NCBI GenBank assembly: GCA_029718625.1
Contig: CM056389.1
Coordinates: 12,600,307-12,664,306 of the forward strand
Origin: Synaphobranchus kaupii
Lineage: Eukaryota; Chordata; Actinopteri; Anguilliformes; Synaphobranchidae
Reading direction: 5' to 3'
Length of the DNA: 64,000 nucleotides
Shown here: in pieces, positions 22,673-35,083 of the stretch
How the letters are laid out: every line of letters begins with the position of its first letter
How positions within the stretch are numbered: the first letter of the stretch is position 1
Notes under the pieces: model-generated
Databases searched by the model: none
Told to the model about the DNA's origin: nothing
The model's input: only the letters and a program-made list of their open reading frames with translations
Made by a program: the position numbers and the translations under genes

Positions 22673-23290
22673 TTAGCTCCATGGAGAGGTGTGTCTTGGT
22701 GGGTTTTGCTTCCTAGAGTAAAACTGAGATGGTGGGGTTTTGCGTTGTCATGGTGATGCACTTGTTTCCAAAGCGGCAGTGGCTGTTGGTAACAGCAGCA
22801 GCAGCTTTGCTCTGTTGTTCACTTGCAGTGTTCATTTCAGGTCGGATTACTTTTATGACTGATTGGAGTTGAAGTCCCTCTTACGTTTTTCAGAAATTGC
22901 TGACACCACTGTGCCCAGCGAGAGTCACCCTCAGTGACTCTATAGCTATACTGTCAACCATACTGTCCTCCGACCTCTGACCTCTGAGCTCCAGTGTTTC
23001 CCAGCTCACATCACTGGTACACACTGTGTCCATGGAAACATAAGAGTGCTTCAGCCAGCGGCCCTGTGTGGCTAAGAGACCTTATCTCTGCCGCTGAATT
23101 GAGCTGACATCTTATTCTTATGTTGGCTTTGTGTGTGAATGAGTTAGCGTGTGTGTGTGAGTGTGTGTGAGTGAATGTGTGTGTGTGTGAGTGCGCGTGT
23201 GAGTGTGAGCTCACGCACCAGCTCCTATAGCTGGACATTGTGTAATAAAACCCGCTATGTCACTGCAGATGCGTGCTTCATAAACAATGA
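22673..23290. other. Low-repeat stretch, no gene seen
   Basis: This is apparently unique sequence with a few GCA triplets near 22796 and a TGTG-rich patch near 23130-23210. No coding region or RNA gene is recognised. Confidence 0.5.
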
Positions 23291-23551
23291 GGTTTTGTTC
23301 TTTGTGTTAATAGTGTTACTAGGTTAATCAGCTTCAGTAGCGGCTGACTGAGGGGTCTGTTCTTTGTGTTAATAGTGTTGCTGGGTTAATCAGCTTCAGT
23401 AGCAGCTGACTGAGGGGTCTGTTCTTTGTGTTAATAGTGTTACTGGGTTAATCAGCTTCAGTAGCAGCTGACTGAGGGGTCTGTTCTTTGTGTTTAATAG
23501 TGTTACTGGGTAAATCAGCTTCAGTAGCAGCTGACTGAGGGGTCTGTTCTT
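23291..23551. repeat. 62-bp minisatellite, left part, about 4 copies
   Basis: The unit carries TTAATAGTGTTACTGGGTTA and CAGCTGACTGAGGGGTCTG. It is the same array as 25514-26706, split by the transposon between them. On the minus strand a unit reads RPLSQLLLKLINPVTLL, which resembles the LINE segment KSPLTQLVLRL. Confidence 0.93.
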
Positions 23552-25041
23552 TGATCTGAGCATTTGGCTGTACGAGACCGTTGTACAGCCCATCCAGAAA
23601 ATATATGAGACGCAGAGTTGTATGCCCCCAGCAGAGGGTCACGAGCCTCAACCCCATTGCGGGAAATGGCAGCACACATTGAGATGTTGGCTCCACGCTG
23701 TCCTGGAACTGCAACAGTGGCCCTCTGCCCAATTACATTCCAGCCCCGACGCCGGCGCTTGTAGAGATTAAATCCTGCTTCATCCACGTATATAATCTCA
23801 TGCTGCTCTGCTCCAGCATCAATGTCCTTCATGCTCAGAAATCTAAAACACATGACCATTACAGAGATAAAAAATATAGCAATGCTTTACTGTATGTACA
23901 ATATGCAAATCAAGGTTATTTCTATGCACCATATTGTAGCGCTTTCCAAATATCAATAAACTTGAATAGGCTACATTACAATTGATTAGGCCCAGGTGCT
24001 TTTCCTCATTGAACATGTTGCACAGGCTGACCAATCAGGGATGGATGTGTATGGGCCTACCATTGGTCTCAGGGCCAGGTCTAGGCAAACTAAGCATGTA
24101 CAGTACCTATTACCTATATACTGTATATTTGCGCTGAATAGACCCCCTGGCGAAATTGGACCCTAGGCATATGTCTAGTTTTCCTAGATCCGGCCCTGAG
24201 ACCAATGGGCAGGCACACACACATACGTACATAATCCTAATGTGATGTCTAGGGCATAATGTTAACCAGTCTACACATTTATAGAGGATGGGTCGCTAAA
24301 GTATTCGCTACTGTAGTATTGCAACATTGCTATACACATACCTGAACATATTCCACCCTCAAAGTCTTCACCCTATCTTCATTCCTTTGTAAAGGCACCG
24401 AGTAAATTTGTTTCAATGTGATTTGGTGCTTTTTCAAAATTTGCCCAATTGTTGTTAGGCTGATTGTGTGGATGTTTTGGAAGATTCCGTTATCGGCTAG
24501 AATCTGTTGCTGTATTTCTTTTATTCGTACATCGTTTCTTTGCACCGCCATGTCTACTAGTGCCCTCTCCTGCTGGTCAGAGAGAAGACGGCCACGTCCT
24601 CCACCTGGTGGTGCTCTTTCAGTTCTAAAGTACAGTAAAGATAACAATTACAACAAAGATAATTCACACCCACACTTTAGTATTTATGAAATATACTGTA
24701 ACACAGACAGCAATATCAATTTTACAATTACTGTAATTTCAATATACAGTTACTGTACAGTAAACTAGTAAATTACACATATTGACTTTCCGATTATCTC
24801 TCTTAAAAATTATTATTATGGATGCCACAGTTGACCTTTTCAGGTTTGGCTGCACAACCCTCCCAGCTTGAGCCAGTGTTGGACCTCTGTTTACCACATG
24901 GTCGACAATAGTGGCTCTAATTTCATTTGACACAACTGCTCTTCTGCCTCCTTGGCCACGACCGCGACCCCGTCCACAACCACGACCCCGCCCACGACCC
25001 TGTCCTTCGTTTCCAACCTCAACCTCACCGACCTGCTCCAT
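23552..25041 (-). pseudogene. Transposase remnant in three exon-like blocks
   Basis: Block 1 (about 24790-25041) starts with ATG, has a Gly/Arg-rich tract and a helix-turn-helix region (SNEIRATIVDHVVNRG). Block 2 (about 24342-24626) continues with PGGGRGR, a second helix-turn-helix, and ends VEYVQ at a CAG|GTATGT donor. Block 3 (about 23552-23842) follows a TTTTAG acceptor and holds the first catalytic aspartate in YVDEAGFNLYKRRRRGWN. The second Asp and the Glu are absent, and the joins do not keep frame cleanly in my reading. It is therefore non-functional. Homology is to IS630-like DDE transposases with introns as seen in fish. Confidence 0.7.
24056..24214. mobile_element. Small inverted-repeat element (MITE-like)
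   Basis: CCATTGGTCTCAGGGCC near 24060 is matched in reverse by GGCCCTGAGACCAATGG near 24192, and both continue inward with TCTAGG/CCTAGA. This gives about 160 bp with roughly 30-bp inverted ends. It lies in the gap between blocks 2 and 3 of the transposase remnant. Confidence 0.65.
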
Positions 25042-25513
25042 GTTGTCAGAAACTGCTATTCAGGTTTCTAAGCAGCCTTTTATGTAATGGTGAAGAGATT
25101 ATCAATTGTGTTGCAATGCTACTCACCTGGGCAAGGTTGTTGGAAGTACTGAGACATGACTACAAAGACCTGTTGAATTGATTTAGTGATCTGCATTTGT
25201 AGTAATAAGCATTTGAACATTGTTGTAATATTAGGTGGCTGTATTCTGAGAATGGAGCATATGATTTAGAGTTTGGCACTTTGTATTAACAGTTTTGCAC
25301 TTTGTATGTCAGCATAGGATGTAGAGTCTTAAGGTAAGAATTCTGCAAGTCAGTTTAGCACTTTGCGTTAACAGTTTTACACTTTGTATGTCAGCATAGG
25401 ATGTAGTGTCTTAGAGTATGAATTTTGAAAGTCAGTTTGGCACTTTGCATTTTGAGTTTTGTATATTGAAATTCTGCTGTGCAAAATGAGACAAAGCAAT
25501 TGTAAAAAACTGT

Positions 25514-26706
25514 AATAGTGTTACTGGGTTAATCAGCTTCAGTAACAGCTGACTGAGGGGGTCTGTTCTTTGTGTTAATAGTGTTACTGGGTTAATCAGC
25601 TTCAGTAGCAGCTGACTGAGGGGTCTGTTCTTTGTGTTAATAGTGTTACTGGGTTAATCAGCTTCAGTAGCAGCTGACTGAGGGGTCTGTTCTTTGTTTT
25701 AATAGTGTTACTGGGTTAATCAGCGTTACTGGGTTAATCAGCTTCAGTAGCAGCTGACTGAGGGGTCTGTTCTTTGTGTTAATAGTGTTACTGGGTTAAT
25801 TAGCTTCAGTAGCAGCTGACTGAGGGGTCTGTTTTTTGTGTTTAATAGTGTTACTGGGTTAATCAGCTTCAGTAGCAGCTGACTGAGGGGTCTGTTCTTT
25901 GTGTTTAATAGTGTTACTGGGTTAATCAGCTTCAGTAGCAGCTGACTGAGGGGTCTGTTCTTTGTGTTAATAGTGTTACTGGGTTAATCAGCTTCAGTAG
26001 CAGCTGACTGAGGGGTCTGTTCTTTGTGTTAATAGTGTTACTGGGTTAGTCAGCTTCAGTAACAGCTGACTGAGGTGTCTGTTCTTTGTGTTTAATAGTG
26101 TTACTGGGTTAATCAGCTTCAGTAGCAGCTGACTGAGGGGTCTTTTCTTTGTGTTAATAGTGTTACTGGGTTAATCAGCTTCAGTAGCAGCTGACTGAGG
26201 GGTCTGTTCTTTGTGTTTAATAGTGTTACTGGGTTAATCAGCTTCAGTAACAGCTGACTGAGGGGTCTGTTCTTTGTGTTAATAGTGTTACTAGGTTAAT
26301 CAGCTTCAATAGCAGCTGACTGAGGGGTCTGTTCTTTGTGTTAATAGTGTTACTGGGTTAATCAGCTTCAGTAGCAGCTGACTGAGGGGTCTGTTCTTTG
26401 TTTTAATAGTGTTACTGGGTTAATCAGCTTCAGTAGCAGCTGACTGAGGGGTCTGTTCTTTGTGTTTAATAGTGTTACTGGGTTAATCAGCTTCAGTAGC
26501 AGCTGACTGAGGGGTCTGTTCTTTGTGTTTAATAGTGTTACTGGGTTAATCAGCTTCAGTAGCAGCTGACTGAGGGGTCTGTTCTTTGTGTTTAATAGTG
26601 TTACTGGGTTAATCAGCTTCAGTAGCAGCTGACTGAGGGGTCTGTTCTTTGTGTTAATAGTGTTACTGGGTTAATCAGCTTCAGTAGCGGCTGACTGAGG
26701 GGTCTG
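25514..26706. repeat. 62-bp minisatellite, right part, about 19 copies
   Basis: Same unit as 23291-23551, with 62- and 63-bp variants (GTTAA or GTTTAA) and one partial duplication near 25720-25740. The last unit runs without a break into LINE sequence (AACTCAGCTCTTG), which suggests the array grew from the LINE. Confidence 0.95.
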
Positions 26707-26985
26707 TTTTCCTAACTCAGCTCTTGTGCTTTTGCCATTTTGATTTGCAATGTATCCTTCGGGCTTGATTTGTGCTGCATCCAGAATTTTAATGTTTTTC
26801 ACGATACTCAATGGATTATGGCCTAATTCTTCCCGACATGCATGCATTATTTTGGGGTTTTTCTCTATACTTGTCAAATCTTTCTACATAATTCCTCATG
26901 CAGGGTTTCTATTGGATGCTTGTCCCATTTAGAATACCTCTCCTTGTTGAGTGGACCCCAGACCTTACTTCCATACAAAAAAAAA
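26707..26985 (-). mobile_element. LINE fragment, C-terminal ORF2 region
   Basis: Minus-strand translation gives KNPKIMHACREELGHNPLS, matching the RKTPNNACRAELGQYPLL segment of the other LINE copies here. It is an old, divergent fragment joined to the 62-bp array. Confidence 0.75.
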
Positions 26986-27082
26986 ACGTACATCTGCTTG
27001 GGGGAGGGCCGGCCCAATCCCTAATCTGAGCACGAGCCTAAAGATGGTTAAACTCTCCAACTCCCAGGGGGTTAGGGTTAGG

Positions 27083-27330
27083 GCCACTTCTGGAAAGGTT
27101 AATGCTAGATTGGATAGCCTGGAGGGACCTGGGCGGGACCCTGGGAGGGACGCTCTGCTGTGATAGGTTGTTAATCTAGCATCAACCTTTTCCCAACCCC
27201 TAAACATAACCTCACAGGAGTTCATGTAACTCGGGCTCATGCCAGAACTATTAAGATAGTGTCCCAGGGTCCCGCCCACGTCCCTCCGGGCTATCCAATC
27301 TAGCATCAACCTTCTGGAAAAGTGCCTGCC
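27083..27330. mobile_element. MITE with about 60-bp inverted ends
   Basis: CTGGAAAGGTTAATGCTAGA at 27090 is mirrored by the reverse complement near 27300-27325 (TCTAGCATCAACCTTCTGG), and the match continues through GGGCGGGACCCTGGGA. The centre (about 27195-27260) contains AACCTCACAGGAGTTCATGT and CTCGGGCTCATGCC, which recur in the transposon fixed in the satellite at 54.7 kb. Two telomere-like GGGTTA units sit just before it. Confidence 0.7.
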
Positions 27331-27734
27331 TCTCTCGCCGGGCCTCTCAACAAAAATGTTTGAAATAAAACATAACCACAACATTACCAGAAGGAGAAAA
27401 AAATGTACAAATATCAAATACATAATAACACGAATTAGGGAATGTGCCGAGCAGAACTGGGGTGTCCGCTCCGAGCCCCGCCTCCTCCAGCCTCTGCTCA
27501 GCTCCTTAAAATCCGCGTCCCTCCCAGGATACCGTTCCTCCTTCAGCTGCATCCCATCTCTGGCCAATCGAAGAGAGGCATGTATACACAAGCAGGGCTC
27601 TGCCCGAAATAACAGCACACACCCACTGAATTAAAAAAATAAAAAATAAGAAGGGAAAATTAGAGGCACATAACAACGAAGCATGGAAAAACTTTCCCAT
27701 ATTTTGTTTGCTGGACTAAACTAAAGTTTAGTTT

Positions 27735-28230
27735 TTGGGGTGGGTAGGGGGTAGGGTGTAAATATGATCGGTGGTACGATGATTTGGAAGAAACCCAGTT
27801 TGGTTTTTAATCAGGACATTGTGCTCATTAAGGAAGGTTACAATTCTTGAATTTATAGGATATTACAGAATACCTTTCCCAGATTACTGCTTACACACAT
27901 GCCTCTGTCATTTTTGGGGTCTAATTTGTCTCCACTTTTATAAATTGGAGATATAAGCCCCCAGTTCGAGATGTCGTTTTATTAACCAACTCTTCAATGT
28001 CATGCAGAGATGTTGATGTTTTTTATGCTTTATGGTGCGTTTGGACCATTAATACTGGTTATGAGGTTGGCGATGTTTTTGGTTTGATGATTTTCTTGGA
28101 TTTTCTTCATGACATTTTTGCATTCAATGTCATACCATTTTTCATTCTTGTTGAACTTCCTATTGGTTTGCATTTTATAGCTATGTTTTCTGCTTTTTGG
28201 AAAATGTGATTGATGTTAGTAACTGCCAGG
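27735..28230 (-). mobile_element. LINE fragment, reverse transcriptase region
   Basis: Phrases such as GACATTGTGCTCATTAAG and TCCCAGATTACTGCTTACAC match the RT region of the LINE copies at 42.5 and 47.8 kb. It is divergent and has no intact frame. Confidence 0.7.
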
Positions 28231-28251
28231 TTTATGCTGCTCTATCATATT

Positions 28252-28310
28252 GGGTTTAAGCTGCTCTGGGTTTAAGCTGCTCTGAGTTTAAGCTGCTCTG
28301 GGTTTAAGCC
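28252..28310. repeat. 16-bp tandem repeat, about 4 copies
   Basis: GGGTTTAAGCTGCTCT is repeated head to tail with one G-to-A change. Confidence 0.85.
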
Positions 28311-28445
28311 TGCTCGGTCATATTGGTTGTGTGTATTGGTGAACATGTTAATAGAGTTAGTCAATGAATTTGAACTTAGTGTTTTTATAAATGAACCAGT
28401 ACTTTTTTCAAATGGACCATCTGTGTGAACTATTGCTCTGTATTT

Positions 28446-31400
28446 CAGGGAGCTGAGTACATATACCTGTATATAGACTAGTCAGCGGGCTGGGTACATA
28501 TATAGACTAGTCAGGGAGCTGGGTACATATATAGACTAGTCAGGGAGCTGGGTGCATATATAGACTAGTCAGGGAGCTGGGTACATATATAGACTAGTAA
28601 GGGAGCTGGGTACATATATAGACTAGTCAGGGAGCTGGGTACATATATAGACTAGTCAGGGGGCTGGGTACATATATAGACTAGTCAGGGAGCTGGGTAC
28701 ATATATAGACTAGTCAGGGGGCTGGGTGCATATATAGACTAGTCAGGGAGCTGGGTACATATATAGACTAGTCAGGGAGCTGGGTACATATATAGACTAG
28801 TCAGGGAGCTGGGTACATATATAGACTAGTCAGGGAGCTGGGTACATATATAGACTAGTCAGGGAGCTGGGTGCATATATAGACTAGTCAGGGAGCTGGG
28901 TACATATATAGACTAGTCAGGGGGCTGGGTACATATATAGACTAGTCAGGGAGCTGGGTGCATATATAGACTAGTCAGGGAGCTGGGTACATATATAGAC
29001 TAGTCAGGGGGTTGGGTACATATATAGACTAGTCAGAGAGCTGGGTACATATATAGACTAGTCAGGGAGCTGGGTACATATATAGACTAGTCAGGGAGCT
29101 GGGTGCATATATAGACTAGTCAGGGGGCTGGGTACATATATAGACTAGTCAGGGAGCTGGGTACATATATAGACTAGTCAGGGAGCTGGGTGCATATATA
29201 GACTAGTCAGGGGGCTGGGTACATATATAGACTAGTCAGGGAGCTGGGTACATATATAGACTAGTCAGGGGGCTGGGTACATATATAGACTAGTCAGGGA
29301 GCTGGGTACATATATAGACTAGTCAGGGAGCTGGGTGCATATATAGACTAGTCAGGGGGCTGGGTACATATATAGACTAGTCAGGGAGCTGGGTACATAT
29401 ATAGACTAGTCAGGGAGCTGGGTACATATATAGACTAGTCAGGGGGCTGGGTACATATATAGACTAGTCAGGGAGCTGGGTACATATATAGACTAGTCAG
29501 GGAGCTGGGTACATATATAGACTAGTGAGGGAGCTGGGTACATATATAGACTAGTCAGGGAGCTGGGTACATATATAGACTAGTCAGGGAGCTGGGTACA
29601 TATATAGACTAGTCAGGGAGCTGGGTACATATATAGACTAATCAGGGAGCTGGGTACATATATAGACTAGTCAGGGAGCTGGGTACATATATAGACTAGT
29701 CAGGGAGCTGGGTACATATATAGACTAGTCAGGGAGCTGGGTACATATATAGACTAGTCAGGGAGCTGGGTACATATATAGACTAGTCAGAGAGCTGGGT
29801 ACATATATAGACTAGTCAGGGAGCTGGGTACATATATAGACTAGTCAGAGAGCTGGGTACATATATAGACTAGTCAGGGAGCTGGGTACATATATAGACT
29901 AGTCAGGGAGCTGGGTACATATATAGACTAGTCAGGGAGCTGGGTACATATATAGACTAGTCAGGGAGCTGGGTACATATATAGACTAGTCAGGGAGCTG
30001 GGTACATATATAGACTAGTCAGGGAGCTGGGTACATATATAGACTAGTCAGGGAGCTGGGTACATATATAGACTAGTCAGGGAGCTGGGTACATATATAG
30101 ACTAGTCAGGGGGCTGGGTACATATATAGACTAGTCAGGGAGCTGGGTACATATATAGACTAGTCAGGGGGCTGGGTACATATATAGACTAGTCAGGGAG
30201 CTGGGTACATATATAGACTAGTCAGGGAGCTGGGTACATATATAGACTAGTCAGGGAGCTGGGTACATATATAGACTAGTGAGGGAGCTGGGTACATATA
30301 TAGACTAGTCAGGGAGCTGGGCACATATATAGACTAGTCAGGGAGCTGGGTACATATATAGACTAGTCAGGGGGCTGGGTACATATATAGACTAGTGAGG
30401 GAGCTGGGTGCATATATAGACTAGTGAGGGAGCTGGGTACATATATAGACTAGTCAGGGAGCTGGGTACATATATAGACTAGTCAGGGGGCTGGGTACAT
30501 ATATAGACTAGTCAGGGAGCTGGGTACATATATAGACTAGTCAGGGAGCTGGGTACATATATAGACTAGTCAGGGAGCTGGGTACATATATAGACTAGTC
30601 AGGGAGCTGAGTACATATATAGACTAGTCAGGGAGCTGGGTACATATATAGACTAGTCAGGGAGCTGGGTACATATATAGACTAGTCAGGGAGCTGGGCA
30701 CATATATAGACTAGTCAGGGAGCTGGGTACATATATAGACTAGTCAGGGAGCTGGGTGCATATATAGACTAGTCAGGGAGCTGGGTACATATATAGACTA
30801 GTCAGGGAGCTGAGTACATATATAGACTAGTCAGGGAGCTGGGTACATATATAGACTAGTCAGGGAGCTGGGTACATATATAGACTAGTCAGGGAGCTGA
30901 GTACATATATAGACTAGTCAGGGAGCTGGGTACATATATAGACTAGTCAGGGAGCTGGGTACATATATAGACTAGTCAGGGAGCTGGGTACATATATAGA
31001 CTAGTCAGGGAGCTGGGTACATATATAGACTAGTCAGGGAGCTGGGTACATATATAGACTAGTCAGGGAGCTGAGTACATATATAGACTAGTCAGGGAGC
31101 TGGGTACATATATAGACTAGTCAGGGAGCTGAGTACATATATAGACTAGTCAGGGAGCTGGGTACATATATAGACTAGTCAGGGAGCTGAGTACATATAT
31201 AGACTAGTCAGGGAGCTGGGTACATATATAGACTAGTCAGGGAGCTGGGTACATATATAGACTAGTCAGGGGGCTGGGTACATATATAGACTAGTCAGGG
31301 AGCTGGGTACATAGATAGACTAGTCAGGGGGCTGGGTACATATATAGACTAGTCAGGGAGCTGGGTACATATATAGACTAGTCAGGGAGCTGGGTACATA

Positions 31401-32120
31401 TATAGACTAGTCAGGGAGCTGGGTACATATATAGACTAGTCAGGGAGCTGGGTACATATATAGACTAGTCAGGGAGCTGGGTACATATATAGACTAGTCA
31501 GGGAGCTGGGTACATATATAGACTAGTCAGGGAGCTGGGTACATATATAGACTAGTCAGGGGGCTGGGTACATATATAGACTAGTCAGGGAGCTGGGTAC
31601 ATATATAGACTAGTCAGGGGGCTGGGTACATATATAGACTAGTCAGGGAGCTGGGTACATATATAGACTAGTCAGGGAGCTGGGTACATATATAGACTAG
31701 TCAGGGGGCTGGGTACATATATAGACTAGTCAGGGAGCTGGGTACATATATAGACTAGTCAGGGAGCTGGGTACATATATAGACTAGTCAGGGGGCTGGG
31801 TACATATATAGACTAGTCAGGGAGCTGGGTACATAGATAGACTAGTCAGGGGGCTGGGTACATATATAGACTAGTCAGGGAGCTGGGTACATATATAGAC
31901 TAGTCAGGGAGCTGGGTACATATATAGACTAGTCAGGGAGCTGGGTACATATATAGACTAGTCAGGGAGCTGGGTACATATATAGACTAGTCAGGGAGCT
32001 GGGTACATATATAGACTAGTCAGGGAGCTGGGTACATATATAGACTAGTCAGGGAGCTGGGTACATATATAGACTAGTCAAGGAGCTGGGTACATATATA
32101 GGTACATATATAAACTAGTT
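28446..32120. repeat. 29-bp minisatellite, about 127 copies
   Basis: The unit is AGGGAGCTGGGTACATATAT followed by AGACTAGTC. Variants are AGGGGGCT, GGTGCATA, GAGTACATA and GGGCACATA. Copies are very uniform over 3.7 kb. Every unit has an ACTAGT site and a TATATA core. No coding sense. Confidence 0.97.
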
Positions 32121-32356
32121 GTGAGAGAATTGCAATTCCAGAAATGGAGCAAACCTGCTCTGTTTCAGCCTCTCAATCTGCGGAAAGTGATGCTGTTTCT
32201 ATCCATGAATAAAGCCTTTACGCTCCTTCTGTAAACAGGCTCTGTGTGAAAACTCTGACCTCTATGTGCAATAACACTCAGGTTTGTGTTAATCCGCCAC
32301 ATTCATATATATGCACCGGAAATCTCTGCTATTCATTAAATACATGTAAATATCTA

Positions 32357-33041
32357 TGAATGTGTGTGTGTGTGTGTGTCTGTGTCGTGTTGGAGGGGGA
32401 GGTGCAGGAGCCGCAGGAGGTGCTTGGGGGAGGTGCTGTGAGAGTTGTCATGCTTCCCTCTGTAACGGGAGCTCATCGCCATGGCAACAGTGTGGCACCA
32501 GATGAATTCTCACCACAGAGAGACTGGCCTGTGGAAAATGCGTGACTGGCTCGGGTGTGTGTGTGTGTATCTGTGTGTGGGTGTGTGTGGGTGTGTGTCT
32601 GTGCGTGTGTGCGTGTGTGTGTCTGTGTGTGTGTGTGTGCGCGTGCGTGTGTGTGTGTGTATCTGTGTGTGCACCCGTGCGTGTATCTGTGTGTGCGTGT
32701 GTTTGTGTGCATGTGCACTTGTGTGTGTGCGTGCGTGTGTGTGGATCTCAGTGTGTGTTTGCGTGTGTGTGTGGATCTGAGTGTGTGTGTGTGTGTGTTT
32801 GTGGATCTGAGTGTGTGTGTGCGTGTGTGTGTATCTGTGTGTGTGTGTGTGTGGATCTCAGTGTGTGTTTGCGTGTGTGTGTGTGGATCTGAGTGTGTGT
32901 GTGTGTGTTTGTGGATCTGAGTGTTTGTGTGCGTGTGTGTGTGTGTGTGGATCTCAGTGTGTGTTTGCGTGTGTGTGTGGATCTGAGTGTGTGTGTGTGT
33001 GTGTGTTTGTGGATCTGAGTGTTCGTGTGCGTGTGTGTGTA

Positions 33042-33090
<49 letters not shown>

Positions 33091-33192
33091 GTGTGTGTGT
33101 GGATCTGAGTGTGTGTGTGCGTGTGTGTTTGGGGATCTGAGTGTGTGTGTGCGTGTGTGTGTATCTGCGTTTGTGTGTGTGTGTGTGTGTTA
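32357..33192. repeat. TG-rich microsatellite with GGATCTGAG units
   Basis: (TG)n alternates with GTGGATCTGAGTGTG and GTGTATCTGTG interruptions in irregular units. Cysteine/valine-rich frames across it are artefacts. A GC-rich patch at 32390-32440 is not coding as far as I can see. Confidence 0.93.
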
Positions 33193-34085
33193 ATGGCAGC
33201 TGTCTCTATTCTCAGGCTCTGCTCGCTGAGTCTGTACTTGTGGTTTTTCACTGTGGTCTCAGTCTGCCACAGTGTGTTCTCCATTTAGGGCCAGATAACA
33301 CACTCATTTGCATTGATTTTTTTGTTTGAGTTTCCCATTGGTTAATATAATTTTGTTTGTGTTGTGTTATGATTTGGTTGATTCTAATTGGTTCAGTTGG
33401 GATGTAGCTGTCCTGAGGCTGGATGCTGTTAGTGGGGGTTAGTGAACTGAGCCTCAGGACCAGCTGAGTGAGGGGACTCTTCTCTGGGCTCAGCTCTTGG
33501 CATTTCAGGGCCTTGTAATGGTATGAGTGGGGGGTCACTGTGTTTTAGGTGTCTCCAGAATTAAATAGCTCTTTTTTGGATGTTAATGAGTAGCGGATAT
33601 TGGCCTAATTCTGCCCTGCATGCATTGTTTGGTGTTTTTCTCTGCACATGGAGGATGCTTTTACAGAACTCTGCATGCAGGGATTCAATTGGGTGTTCAT
33701 AAAGCCAAAACATTTGACTTCATTGTCCAGTAAAGTGAGACCAGGGGCAGCTGATTGTTCCAAAGCTGTGGCCACTTCATTAATATAAATGTTAAAAAGT
33801 GTTGCCCAGCCTCACTCCACGCCCCTGATTGAAGAATTTGGTTTGCTTTTTTCTTTGTTGCACATTTATTTCCAGTATACATTGACTTAATAATATCATA
33901 TGTTTTACCCCCTACACCACTTTCTATAAGTGTATATAGTAAACCTTCATGCCAGATTGAAAGATTTTTGGAAATCAATAAAGCAGGCAAATATTTTATT
34001 TTTTGGTTACCGTGTTTGTCTATTAGGGTATGTGGGGTGTAACTATGATCGGTTGTGTAGTGTTTTGATAAAACAAACAGTAACA
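33193..34085 (-). mobile_element. LINE fragment with internal deletion
   Basis: The minus strand encodes the ORF2 C-terminal piece KALKCQELSPEKSPLTQLVL (33248-33538). Beyond about 33700 the sequence jumps to the RT region, giving GVGGKTYDIIKSMYTGNKCA in a broken frame. The middle of the RT domain, including the catalytic YADD box, is missing. The piece 33330-33700 is almost identical to 37979-38340. Confidence 0.8.
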
Positions 34086-34260
34086 CTTCCTTTGAAGGGT
34101 CCTTCATAAGAGCTATATAACATCTTCATAAGCACTCCATAACACATTCATAAGCACTACATAAACATTCATAAGTGTTTATGTCAATGACCGTAAATAG
34201 GCATAGTCCCTTTTATGCCAATACAGATGCAGCAAGTGACATTAGCAGGAAATACCATAT
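34086..34260. mobile_element. Interspersed repeat fragment with CATAAGCAC units
   Basis: ATTCATAAGCACTACATAA-type phrases repeat several times, as in a family of short fish DNA elements. Ends are not defined. Confidence 0.4.
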
Positions 34261-34283
34261 CCTATTAGATAACAGCTGTCATC

Positions 34284-35083
34284 TGTGATGTAGCCTCGCG
34301 TGCCAGGCTCATACCTCTCTGCTATAAGCCTGTGATGTAGCCTTGCGTGCCAGGCTCATGCCTCTCTGCTATAAGCCTGTGATGTAGCCTCGCGTGCCAG
34401 GCTCATACCTCTCTGCTATAAGCCTGTGATGTAGCCTCGCGTGCCAGGCTCATACCTCTCTGCTATAAGCCTGTGATGTAGCCTCGCGTGCCAGGCTCAT
34501 GCCTCTCTGCTATAAGCCTGTGATGTAGCCTCGCGTGCCAGGCTCATGCCTCTCTGCTATAAGCCTGTGATGTAGCCTCGCGTGCCAGGCTCATGCCTCT
34601 CTGCTATAAGCCTGTGATGTAGCCTCGCGTGCCAGGCTCATGCCTCTCTGCTATAAGCCTGTGATGTAGCCTCGCGTGCCAGGCTCATACCTCTCTGCTA
34701 TAAGCCTGTGATGTAGCCTCGCGTGCCAGGCTCATACCTCTCTGCTATAAGCCTGTGATGTAGCCTCGCGTGCCAGGCTCATGCCTCTCTGCTATAAGCC
34801 TGTGATGTAGCCTCGCGTGCCAGGCTCATGCCTCTCTGCTATAAGCCTGTGATGTAGCCTCGCGTGCCAGGCTCATGCCTCTCTGCTATAAGCCTGTGAT
34901 GTAGCCTCGCGTGCCAGGCTCATGCCTCTCTGCTATAAGCCTGTGATGTAGCCTCGCGTGCCAGGCTCATGCCTCTCTGCTATAAGCCTGTGATGTAGCC
35001 TCGCGTGCCAGGCTCATGCCTCTCTGCTATAAGCCTGTGATGTAGCCTCGCGTGCCAGGCTCATACCTCTCTGCTATAAGCCT
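34284..35083. repeat. 47-bp minisatellite, 17 copies
   Basis: The unit is TGTGATGTAGCCTCGCGTGC followed by CAGGCTCATGCCTCTCTGCT and ATAAGCC. Copies differ mainly by CATAC or CATGC. It sits between two LINE fragments. Confidence 0.95.

Larger units (their letters stand above)
23552..25513 (-). mobile_element. IS630/Tc1-superfamily DNA transposon inside the minisatellite
   Basis: A 2-kb foreign block interrupts the 62-bp array. It encodes a DDE transposase remnant on the minus strand, and its upstream part (25270-25450) has about three imperfect 82-bp repeats built on GGCACTTTG and GTCAGCATAGGATGTAG. The left edge falls just after the first catalytic block, so the end with the later catalytic residues is missing. 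I could not define terminal repeats. The family is common in fish genomes. Confidence 0.75.

Noticed and set aside
22092..22761. His/Thr-rich and Cys/Val-rich frames across TG repeats (also 32.5-33.3, 41.4 and 51.7 kb)
   Set aside because: They are direct translations of (TG)n/(CA)n repeats with no other coding evidence.
27067..27082. Telomere-like GGGTTAGGGTTAGGG
   Set aside because: Only two to three units at the edge of a MITE; too short to call an interstitial telomere.
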